64,000 nucleotides of DNA from Calliphora vicina. Taxonomy: Eukaryota; Arthropoda; Insecta; Diptera; Calliphoridae. A program made the translations under genes and the position numbers. Shown one piece after another: positions 34,500-44,405 of this stretch (its first letter is position 1; the number at the start of each line of letters is the position of its first letter). The notes beneath the pieces were generated by a model, which searched no databases, had not been told where the DNA came from, and saw only the letters and a program-made list of their open reading frames with translations. The stretch is from NCBI RefSeq assembly GCF_958450345.1, contig NC_088780.1, forward strand, positions 61,837,533 to 61,901,532, in the 5' to 3' direction.

Positions 34500-35173
34500 G
34501 GCCATTTTCACAATGTACGATTATTTCATTTTAACCGGAAAATTAACTAACTGTCGGTTTGTTTAACGGGGACCATTTAACCAACGGTTACCGATTTACG
34601 TTTCACCATCATTTGATTACTTAACCAAAGCATTCAGTAGAAAGTATGGCAATAATGCATACATTTGTTTACGAAAAATAGTGTAATGAAAGATTGCAAT
34701 ATAAAAAATTGTCTAAAAGACGGCATAAAAAATAATAATTTGTGTTTTCTTAGTGGTATAATAAAAAAACGTATAAAACTCAAAAATATTAAGGTACCTA
34801 ACTGTAAAATTTACAGAACAAACTGAACAACAATTACTGAAAACCAACAAGGAAAAGTGCACATTTGTTGTTTGGTTTGTAAGTGCAATATCCGGGTGGT
34901 ATATGGATCACCCCGTGCAAAATTTACTTTTCTTCGCTTTACACTTTTTAAAATAATAAATATTACAAAAATATAAATGTTTTTTCCCTGTTCATTTATT
35001 ATATTTCCTACAATTAAGATGCTAACCGGCGAAATTTATTCGGTTATATTTAACAGCATCTTTGTTGTTAAATAGTGTCAGTTAAGAATTAATCGTACAT
35101 TGTGAAATTCATATTAGCCTAACTTGCGGTTAAAGTTAACGTTAACTTTTAAACGTACATTGCGAAAATGGCC
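34500..35173. mobile_element. TIR element T1, copy 2
   Basis: GGCCATTTTCACAATGTACG to CGTACATTGCGAAAATGGCC. Aligns along its whole length with 31574-32249 with scattered substitutions. Flanking duplication not resolved. Confidence 0.85.
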
Positions 35174-35189
35174 GTCAGTCACATTAAGA

Positions 35190-36720
35190 AAATTTATAAT
35201 TTTTTGGTATGAAAAAGAACAATATTTTTGAAGGACGGAGTTTTAAAGTGGAATATTTTTGAATATAATAGAGATATTTACTTGAAATTTGTTTGTAAAA
35301 CCAAAAATTAACTTATCTAAACAAAACAAGTAAGAGTGCTATATTCGACTGTGCCGAATCTTATATACCCTTTACCAAATTATACTTCAAAATTTTAAAT
35401 ATTTTTAGGTAAACATTTTTTAATTTTTTGGAAAAAATTTTTTTTTGATTGTTATTTTAAATTTTTAAATTTACATTTTTTTTTTTTAAATTTTAAAAAT
35501 TTTTTTTTTGTTTTTTCATTTTTTTTTTATAAAGCAAAAAAAAATTCGGGTTAAAATTTTTTTTTCCGATTTTGACCCATTGTAGGTCCAACTTACTATT
35601 ATGGTCTTATATACGTCGTTGCAAATGTCTTTGAAATATCTATCATTAGATATCCATATTGTCTATATTAATGTCTTAGTAATCCAGATATAGGTCAAAA
35701 ATCGAGGTTGTCTTGGTTTTTTCCTCATATCTCAGCCATTTGTGGACCGATTTTGCTGATTTTAAATAGCAAAATTCTCGAAAGCATGTCTGACAGAATT
35801 GTTGAAGATTTGGATCCCGAAGATATCTGGGGTCTTCAGAAAATTGATTTCAACAGACAGACAGACGGACATGGCTTAATCGACTCCGCTATCTATAAGG
35901 ATCCAGAATATATATACTTTATAGGGTCGGAAATGAAAAATGTAGAAATTACAAACGGAATGACAAACTTATACATATATACCCTACTCACGAAGGTGAA
36001 GGGTATAAAAATATAGCTCGGAATAAATGTGGATCCAATTGTTCCCAATATTTGCAATTATTTTAAAATTTTGATACAAATTTTAGTTTTAGACTATCAA
36101 TAAATATATAATATGTAATAAAATCTTTATTTATTAACGAAACTCAATTAAATTTAACGAAACTCAATTAATTTTTAAGTTTGCCATTCTAAATAACAAG
36201 GTGTAAAAAAATTTGTCAAAAGGTCAAAGGGAATCCCGCAATTCCTAAAAATTTAAGCGAAAATCCCAAAAATGGTATTTTTTACAATTTTGCCTATGGA
36301 GTCCACATTTCCCTTGGATCTGAAACAAAAATACTTTGGCGATAAATAGGAAACACATCTAGGTTTCCAAAGCTGCTTTCCGTTTTCTGATCCCAGCTTT
36401 GGGATTTTAGAACATGTGGCCCAAAGTTGTAATTTTGATAAAAAAATGGGTCAAATTCCGAAGGACGTAGGGGCGACATATTCAAAAAATGGGACATATT
36501 TTTTATAGCAAAATGTTCTTCGTAAAGATACCTTATAGAAAAACATAAAATTGTTATATGTTCTTAAAGTCACCTTTTTGTCCAAAAAAACAGCAAAAAT
36601 CAACTATTTTTTGAATATTTAAATTGAAAATCGTTTATTTTTGGATCCATAATTGATATTGCTCTGAAATCTTTTGTATGATATTTACAATTTAATTGTC
36701 TAACTAACTAAGTTATATAT
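35190..36720. repeat. Inverted duplicate of 32860-34200
   Basis: Collinear on the opposite strand: 36575-36720 with 32862-32945, 36480-36565 with 32974-33560 (minus the MITE), 36180-36430 with 33600-33960, 36008-36045 plus 35215-35326 with 34070-34175. Carries DINE-like copy 8 as a later insertion. Confidence 0.75.
35327..36007 (+). mobile_element. DINE-1/Helentron-like element copy 8, full length
   Basis: CAAGTAAGAGTGCTATATTC to CACGAAGGTGAAGGGTATA with a short ACAGACAGAC run at 35851-35868. The duplicate arm at 34075-34130 lacks it, placing the insertion inside an A-run, as expected for Helentrons that insert in TT/AA. Confidence 0.9.
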
Positions 36721-37126
36721 ATGTTTAAGATGTAAACAGAATATGTTTATAACAACTAAATAATGATAAATAGGTAAACATATTGTATTATGTAGTCATA
36801 ATATGTTTAAGATGCAAACAAAATATGTTTACTTTTTTCCCGCCATTTGTGAGTGCTGGTGTTTGTCTAAGCTGTGTTATTGTTACAAGTAAATTCTGAG
36901 TGTCTGTAATTCCCATTCGCTCTATAGTTTTATTTGTATATTATCTTTCCTAGAGCGAATAACAATGCATTTCAGTGAATTTATCAACAATATTTTAATT
37001 GAGAATTTCGTACCTTAAAACTAAAACCTATTAAAATAAAATTTTGTATTTCTAAAAATAAATTTTAATAATAATATGATTTTGATAATAGTATGATTTC
37101 ATTGGATCAAAATATGATTTAATTGG
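36721..37126. other. Unassigned AT-rich stretch
   Basis: ATGTTTAAGATGTAAACA-type words repeat (36720-36835) and ATATGATTT words near 37075-37115. No gene. Confidence 0.35.
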
Positions 37127-37257
37127 GTCATAAACAAGGTTGCCAACTCTTCAGCTATGAAAAGGGTTTTTTTACGCTTTTTCCATATTTTGTGGCGCTT
37201 TTGGTGCTTTTTGTTAAAACCATGTGATTTTGTAACAAATCAAACTTATAAAAGATC

Positions 37258-37424
37258 TGAGGGCAAATTACCGCAGTCGAACACGATCGAATACTTATTC
37301 GAACGTTCGTTTTTTAATTTTTGGATTCTCTTATTTGATATCGAATAAAATGTATAGAAAATTATGATTGCGTTCGAAATTTATTTCGATTACGAGTGGG
37401 ACAATTTGCGCCCTGAGTATTTCA
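37258..37424. mobile_element. Small MITE nested in hAT composite
   Basis: GAGGGCAAATTACCGCAGTC and, reversed, CAGGGCGCAAATTGTCCCAC with inner TCGAA words in both arms. Confidence 0.5.
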
Positions 37425-37948
37425 TTATAATCGTTTTGATGATGCTTATTAAAAAGATGTATTTTAAAATGAAATTGTTTTTCTATAAAAAGTTAACCTA
37501 ATTTTGATTTTTAATGAATAATTGGCGCCAAGAGAAAAAAGTATAATTTAAAAAAAAAATTTTTGAAAATTTACATTACACATTAAAAACGGGTAAAAAG
37601 GGTAATAAAATTGGCACTCAAAACAGGGATAAAAAGCAAAAAACTTTAAATATAAAAAGCAGGTTTAAATTTTTAATTAAATTGTTTATTTTATTATTAA
37701 ACAAAGTAAACAAAATCTTAAAATAAAATAATTATTCATTAAAAATCAAAATTAGGTTAACTTTTTATAGAAAAACAATTTCATTTTCAAATACATTTTT
37801 TTTTTACTCTTTTTTTTACCCTTTTTACCCGTTTTTACTATACACTTGACGCTTTTCTTCATTTCTAAAATGGCAACACTGGTTACACTGACAGTTTTTA
37901 AAAATAATTTTTACCGACTTCGTGTTAATGGGGTTTAGCAGATTAACA

Positions 37949-38071
37949 CCCATTTTCTCAATCTCCGGTTATCGTTTTTCATAACGATATACTTCCAATT
38001 AATAGAATTTTTGGATGAGAACTGTCAGTATATCGTCACGATAAGAAATAACCAGAGATTGAGAAAATGGG
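37949..38071. mobile_element. 123-bp MITE, almost entirely TIR
   Basis: CCCATTTTCTCAATCTCCGG and reversed CCCATTTTCTCAATCTCTGG, with further pairing through ATCGT...ACGATATAC; loop of about 35 bp. Nested within the hAT composite. Confidence 0.85.
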
Positions 38072-38605
38072 GATTGATTGTAATATCAATAATTTTTTTT
38101 CCTTTTTGATAAATTAAACTAATTTCAGGGCACTTACATTCAAAATAGGATCCATTGAAGAAATGCAAAATTGATTTTTGAATATGCCTGATGTATTTGC
38201 TTTGGAAACAATTTCGAAGCCTGTTTTCATAAAATCAATAATATTCTCATCAAATCATCAATAGACGGATTTGTTTAAAAAGACTGTATTTTTAAAAAAT
38301 TCCAAAAATGTTTAAGAAAATTATCAAATAAAAATGGCTAAGACAAATGGCTAGATCTTCCGTCTAGATTAAATCTAGCCATTTTTTATGGCTAAATGAA
38401 AATAAAATCGCTAGATCTAGCCGGAAAATGGCTAAATTGGCAACCCTGGTCATAAATATGATTACTTAGGGTCATATTATTATTGATTTATATCATAATA
38501 TTATTATTTCAGAACATAATATTGTTAAGAAATTGTAGTTGAATTCAAATATAACGATTTTAAGGGCTGATTTAAAAGTAGCATAATGCTTTCAAATAAC
38601 AGTGC

Positions 38606-39133
38606 TGTAACAGCAAACTGTAACATATCTGTGGGCATTATTAAATAAAAGCTTTCAGTTCATTTGATCGTAAGTTGGCAATGCTGTATTCGAATTCGAA
38701 TATTCAGTTAAAGAACATTGTAGAAAGTACACCACAGATGGCGTATGTATTAGTAAGATCTAGAATATTCGAATTTTGACGGTTAAAGAACAATCTAGAG
38801 TGCAGATGGCAGTGTTATAAATAGTGGCAGAGGTTGCAGTCGTCAATAAGTTTATCAGAGACGCTATTCAAATAAACATCAACTGAGTGCTTTAAAGTGT
38901 GCTGTGTTTTTCAATTGAATTCGTGTACATTATAAAGTGTGTCTTTATTTCTGCGAATTTATAAACGTGTATAAAAAAACACTGAGTGACTAATTCTGTT
39001 GTTGTTGTACATTTTAAATAAATAAAGAGTTGTTACAATTTTTAAACTACTAAACGGCTTTTATTTGCAATCAAAAGTATCCGGTTTATTTAAAGGAAAT
39101 AAACCAGCGTTTTAAAAAGGTTAAAACGTAACA
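38606..39133 (+). mobile_element. 5' LTR of a Ty3/gypsy-like retrotransposon (limits approximate)
   Basis: Precedes the primer binding site. Contains a TATAAATA promoter (38816-38823), a polyadenylation signal AATAAA (39021-39026) and ends ...ACGTAACA just before the PBS. The start is set at TGTAACAG; an alternative is TGTAACATAT at 38619. No 3' LTR was found in the window. Confidence 0.65.
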
Positions 39134-39135
39134 AT

Positions 39136-39154
39136 TGGTGTCGGAAGTGGGATT
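39136..39154 (+). promoter_or_regulatory. Primer binding site, tRNA-Leu type
   Basis: TGGTGTCGGAAGTGGGATT is complementary, with one mismatch, to the 3' end of insect tRNA-Leu (…AATCCCACTTCTGACA plus CCA). It lies two bases after the LTR end, the standard position for priming minus-strand synthesis. Confidence 0.75.
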
Positions 39155-39168
39155 GCAAAATAATAAGC

Positions 39169-40700
39169 ATGAAGTTTGGGGAACTAAAAGTCGAACAACT
39201 CAAGAAAGAACTGAGTAAGTTTGAGTTACGAACAGCAGGTAATAAGGCGGAATTGCAGAAGAGGCTCATAGATGAATTTAAGCGCCATGATATTGACATC
39301 GGTGCTTACGAATTCGAGTATAAGGAAGAAATGGAAGTTTCTACACGTTCAACAACAAGCAACTTGGATTTAAGCGCAATGTTCGCGGCTATGATGGAAA
39401 AAATGGAAACAGCCAACGAGAAACTTCTGTCTGAAGTTAAAGAAGTTCAAGAAACTTCTAAAGTAAACAACGAGAACCTGGAAGCGAAATTGAATGAAAA
39501 TTCTAGAACCATCCAAGAAATTTCTAAGCTACAGACGAGAAACTTCAAGAACTTTGTGTGGTTATAAGCAGCAGAGTAGATAACCTTGAAATGCAAGTAT
39601 CCAAATTTGACAAGAAGGTGTCCGAATTAGAGAACGGCCTAGAAATACAATCCCAAAAAGTTGATAATAAATTTCTCGATCTGGAAAGGAAAATTAATAA
39701 TCTTCAATGCCAAGATGGACCGGTACGAATTATTCCAGAATCCTCTAGCAGAATAAAGGCCCCTAGTTTTGATGGCAGCACACCATTTAATGTTTTCAAG
39801 TTCCAGTTTGATACAGTTGCCATTAGAAACATGTGGAACAATGAAGAAAAAGCTATAGAATTAATATTGGCCTTAAAAGCAGAGTACGGAAATAAACAAA
39901 TCGAAACGTTTGATATCGTTTTGTTTTGTTCTTTGCAGTGAGTAAAACAAAAACCAAACATAAACAATGAGAATGATTGTCCCATTTTGTTTTGTATTGT
40001 TTTTGCTCATGAGCGCAAACTGTACATTAATATAAACGTACGCAGCTAGAAAAGAGTAAGAACAATATTGAAACATTCTGATAAAAAAACGTTTAACAAA
40101 CGTTTGGTAATTGATTTACTCATTATAATAGAGAACACAGTACAAAAAAAAAAACAAAAACGAATAAAAAATACGTTTCTCTATCTGTTTTGTACTCAAA
40201 TGTACGATTGTAACGGTAAATTAAATAATGCAGATGAGTGAAAAGCTAATCGTTTCGTTTTCTCTCTTTGTCACTTGAAAAGTTTTTGTTTTGTTTTTGC
40301 TCATGTATAATACAATATAAAAATTTTGATTTGTTTTGTACATTTTGAAAACGTTTGCGAAATGTTTTGTTTGTTTTCATAATCTGCTTAAAGGGAATGC
40401 AGCAGTAGTTCTTGAGAGCGTGCCAGTGAGCAATAGAAATTGTTATGATGACATAATGGAGGCGCTACAACGTAAGTACGGTGGCGAACATAAAAAAGAA
40501 TTATACCGAATGGAATTGCGTGGTAGAGTGCAGAATGCCAATGAGACGCTACAAGATTTTGCGATGGAAATCGAGCGTTTGCTAGAGCTTATTTATCCAG
40601 GGGAGAACTATCCGATTTTGGAGCATTTGAAGATAGAGGCATTTGTGAATGGTATTCGCGATCCAGAGATAAAATATGCGGTATGTGCCACCAGAGTATG
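39169..40700 (+). pseudogene. LTR-retrotransposon gag with SAP-like N-terminus, disrupted
   Basis: Starts ATG at 39169. Residues about 5-38 (LKVEQLKKELSKF..., GNKAELQKRL) fit a SAP motif, followed by a Lys/Glu-rich coiled coil. A one-base shift near 39530 moves the frame (continues TDEKLQELCVVISSRVDN). The capsid-like part APSFDGSTPFNVFKFQFD...ELILALK is split at 39880-40386 by an hAT-like insertion and resumes GNAAVVLESVPVSNRNCYDD to IKYAVCAT, where a second insertion ends it. No protease or reverse transcriptase follows. Confidence 0.82.
39880..40386. mobile_element. hAT-like MITE H1 inserted in gag
   Basis: Ends CAGAGTACGG and (reversed) CAGATTATGA; flanks CTTAAAAG (39872-39879) and CTTAAAGG (40387-40394), 7/8 identical. 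Removing the insert rejoins ELILALK with GNAAVVLESV in frame, which proves the boundary independently. AACGTTTG and ACAAAACAAA words repeat throughout. Confidence 0.93.
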
Positions 40701-40815
40701 AAAACGTTTGAAAAATGTACAAAACAAATCAAAAATCAAACGTTTTTTATCAGAATGTTTCAATATTGTTCTTACTCTTTTCTTTTATAGCTGCGTACGT
40801 TCCCAGCAGTCCGCA
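40692..40815. mobile_element. Second, truncated copy of MITE H1
   Basis: CAGAGTATGAAAACGTTTG follows gag at 40692. Segment TTTTTATCAGAATGTTTCAA...CTGCGTACGTT matches 40035-40100 of the first copy in reverse. The distal end is missing. Confidence 0.8.
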
Positions 40816-40894
40816 GGTTATTACAATTTAAAACACATCCAAATGTATACTATTATGTCAATAGGAAAACATAAAATAAAATTGGATAAGAGCA

Positions 40895-41250
40895 AAAACT
40901 TTTTTAACTTTTTTTTCAAAATGGGTCCTTTTTTTTCTTAAAATAAAGCTTAAATATTTTCTTTGAAGATCTATTTGGTCGCTTAGTGGGATGCTATTTC
41001 GATATCTATCAAAATAAATGTTTTGTAGCTCAAAACATGCTTTTTTTTGTTGCAAAATCTAACTTTTTTTTCCAAAATGGGTATTTTTCAATTTTTTTTT
41101 TGCTCAAAAGAAAGCTTGGATCCATTCCTTTAAGACCTATTTGATCGCGTAGTGGGATGCGAATGCGATATATAGCAAAATAAATGTTTTGTTACTCAAG
41201 ATATAAAATTTTTGATTTTTTTTTGGCAAAATCAAACTTTTTTCCAAAAT
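40895..41250. repeat. Tandem repeat, two units of about 170 bp
   Basis: GATCTATTTGGTCGCTTAGTGGGATGC...AAAATAAATGTTTTGTAGCTC recurs as GACCTATTTGATCGCGTAGTGGGATGC...AAAATAAATGTTTTGTTACTC. Flanked on the right by an old repeat end (41300-41466). Confidence 0.85.
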
Positions 41251-41299
41251 AGGAAGAAATAGTATTATTTTAAAAATTGAACATACGCGAGGTCTCCCA

Positions 41300-41470
41300 G
41301 CAAAAGAGTTCTTGAGCTCCCAATCTTCTCGTAAAAAACCGGAAGCTCGATTTTGATTTTAGAACCATGGTTTCTTCTGGAAAAGTTCATAGAATTTTCC
41401 GTAGATTACGAATTTGCTGTACGCTTTACCACGTTTTTTGGGACCGAACAAATTGACCCACCCTAATGTG
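41300..41470. repeat. Old TE end shared with 2222-2345
   Basis: TTTTAGAACCATGGTTTCTT...AATTTTCCGTAGATTACG and ...GGACCGAACAAATTGACCCA resemble, reversed, GGGTCGATTTGTACGGAGGA and ...GTAATCTACGGAAAATTCTA near 2225-2300. Confidence 0.65.
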
Positions 41471-42495
41471 TAGCTCTATTTAAGTTTGTATACTTCATGT
41501 GATACTTTCTTATACTCTTGGTAAACTTGAAATTCACTACTTTTATTTCATAAAATTATGTCTTAATAGTTTCACAATCCAAAAAGAAAAGAACGAGCGC
41601 TTTTTCAAAAATGAAACATCATTCGGGTCTAGTGTTGTTGAACTTTTCCCGCTAAGTATAACGATTATTGACCAACGATTACTTATTAATGATTATTGTA
41701 ATCATTCATCAAAACTATATACACAGCCATTTACCTAACTTGCAAAAAAAATAAAATACATATATACATATGAATAAAATTATCCCATTCATAAATTAAA
41801 ATTATATAAATATTACTCTTAAATGTTTAAATTTTTCCATTCGTAAATAAATCAATAAATATATAAATTATTAATTTTACATTAAACTTAAGAGAACCTA
41901 CTGCAATGTATATAAGCAATATGTTTACAGACATAATGTTTATAAACATAATATACTTTCTCTTATGCATTTGTATATTAATATTTATATGCAAATGTTT
42001 ATGCAATAAGCAAAAGTAAAATAAAACAAACTATATTTGTTTATTAAAAATTATTACAGAGTTACTAATTATTCGAATTTAAAAAAAATATCTCGGCAAT
42101 GTAATTGTGATATCAAAAGAAAAATGTTGTGTAGAACAATATAAATTTTGTTTAATATAGATGTGTTAAGAATTTAGTTGTAAAAAATATTGAAATTTTA
42201 ACAAGATAATGAATAGATGAGATTATTCGAAAACCGTCTATTACAGAATAAAGATTGAAATCTGTTTTGAAAATGTTTGGTGAGTTGGTGGGTGGGGTGG
42301 AGTTATCAGAAAAGAAGGGGGGGGGGTTATTGCCATTTTTTTTAAAAATACTTATCCTAGCAACAGGGGTCTCTACGCAAAGTTTTATGATGGTAGCTCC
42401 CTTGGAAATAACTTTTACCGCAATTTTGGCCTTTGGACACATAATGTGTTGGCTAAAAATTCAAAATTTTAAGTTTTTAATTTTTTACAATACCA
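41471..42495. other. FASN 3' intergenic DNA; no gene
   Basis: AT-rich. A G-run (GGGGGGGGG) at 42315-42327 is unusual locally. Short frames on both strands at 42152-42540 have no recognisable content. Confidence 0.4.
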
Positions 42496-42505
42496 TTTAT
42501 TTATT
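42496..42505 (-). terminator. Candidate FASN polyadenylation signal
   Basis: On the minus strand the sequence reads AATAAATAAA about 130 bases after the FASN stop. It is the nearest good AATAAA hexamer. In such AT-rich DNA the motif also arises by chance, so this is a position-based guess. Confidence 0.45.
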
Positions 42506-42637
42506 TTTTTTCTCTAATATGTATGTATACAAGTACTATTAGTAAAGTAATTCATAATAACTTGATCGATCCACTTGATTTTAACTTACTTTAAATAAAC
42601 TATATAACTAAAATTGGAAATAACTAAAAAAATTCAT

Positions 42638-44405
42638 TTAAATTTTAGAGGGATTACCATCGCGAATATATTCTTCGAAATTCTTATCATCCTTCACAGC
42701 AGGATCAAAGTCATTGATTATCTGAGGCAGGATTGGGTTGTCCAACATGGTAGTGTGGGTGCCTTCGATTACCTTCATGGTGACTTTTCCACTGGTAATA
42801 CGGGAAAGACAGTAGTCTTCTTCAATGTCCTGGAGTGCTACTTCAGCTGGGCGAATTAGGGTTATTGGTGTTTTTATTTCCTCAATATTTTCCGTATCGT
42901 AGTATGCAGCCATTTTAATGCGTCTGAACATTGCATTGACCATGGTAATTGAGTATTCTTTGCTGTAAAGGTCTTGTTTAGATATATATTCCATAAACTT
43001 CTCTAACTTGCCCTCTAATGTAGGAATCTTATGGAATACTAATCCAGTTGATTCTTTTGTTTCTTCTGGGAAGATGAGGCTCGAAATATGGGAAAGTAAC
43101 AAATCATACAAATCATTATCAGTGAAGTCTTCACTCAACTGAAGTCGGGTAAGTTTGGTTAGGAAGTGAGGAGCACCATCGATTAGTAATAGTTGTCCGC
43201 GGTAGCCGGCCTTTTCAAGTAGTGCAACCAATTGTAGAGCAACATATGTACCAAACGAGTAGCCGATAATGTAAAATGGTTGTGAGGCACTCAAAAGTGA
43301 TTTTACATGTTCAAATGAGGCTTCTGCAATATCTTTCACCGTTGTCAGCTCAGCAAAACTATGCAATTGCAAAACATTAGCCCTACTAATTATCTGACTT
43401 CCGATCTTGTACCAAGCTTGACCTGCGGTACCTTCCAAGCCCGGTATAACAATTGTTGGAGGCATATTAATTTTTGAAGCATCTGCGGCAGTGTTTAGTT
43501 GTACCAAGATCTCATTGCAATTGGCTTCATCACCGAGATTACGCAGTAACATGTCCATTGCCTGCTCTTTACCTTCAGAGGCAAATATCATTTTAACTAC
43601 GTCGGTATTATCACGTTCACGTGCATCAGCAAACTCTTGCAATTTCTGGAATGTTAAAGAGCGCAAGTCTTGAGGTGAGAGAACTAGTTCAAAATCTCGC
43701 TCCAAGGTCTGTTTAATTTCTACCGCCATCAATGAGTCCATTCCCATTTCTGACAACGTAGTTCCTAAAGATACGGATTTTAGATCTCGAATTCCCATAA
43801 TATTCATTACCGTTTCGACAATGCTCTCGCCGCCTGATCGTCCGACGCGTTTTTCGGCTACCACCATACTTGCCACAATGGCATCTGGGACAGACATGAG
43901 TTTATCGAGTTCTTGCAAACATGAAGAAATGCGCTGTTGCAAAGTGCCACCGATTTCCATATCAATCTTGTCTTCAGCCATATCAGCCACAAGACCAACT
44001 TCCCCAACAGCACCCCATTGTATGGCTTTCGCTGGATAGCCATTTGCAACACGATCCTCTATTATTCTTTCCATTATAGAATTGGCCATACCATAATTGG
44101 TCTGACCAGCATTTCCACGACCACATGACACACTGGAAAATACAACGAAATGCTCTAGTTTGGGACATTTTGCACGGGATAATTTATCCAAATATTTTGT
44201 TGCAATGGCTTTCGGAGCAAAGCTCTCTGCAAATGTATCTTTAGTCAAATTTGTAAAAATACCATCACGCAGAACAACAGCCAGATTGAAAATGCCGCCA
44301 ACCGGAGCCAATTTTTCCGCCTCTTCTAATAATTTGCTACAGCCTTCATATGTTGTTATATCACTAGTTGTAACCTTTATAGAACATCCATAAGTCTTCC
44401 ACAAA
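42638..44405 (-). CDS. FASN: FASN exon 9 (KR catalytic half, ACP, thioesterase, stop)
   Basis: Codons 1822-2410 and TAA at 42640-42638. Holds KR Lys1887, Ser1913 and Tyr1926 (the FSSVSCG to TNYGMAN segment), the phosphopantetheine serine in MGMDSLM, and the product-releasing thioesterase with Ser2205, Asp2231 and His2372. A C-terminal thioesterase means free fatty acid, not acyl-CoA transfer, is the expected product. Confidence 0.97.

Larger units (their letters stand above)
37135..38448. mobile_element. hAT-type composite element
   Basis: CAAGGTTGCCA at 37135 and reversed CAGGGTTGCCA from 38448 with a perfect 8-bp duplication GTCATAAA (37127-37134 and 38449-38456). A second outward end, reversed CAGTGTTGCCA, lies at about 37890, suggesting two related elements or an internal rearrangement. 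Right end carries CTAGATCTAGC and AGCCATT words. Inner inverted arms TATAAAAAGTTAACCTAATT lie near 37490 and 37760. Confidence 0.8.
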
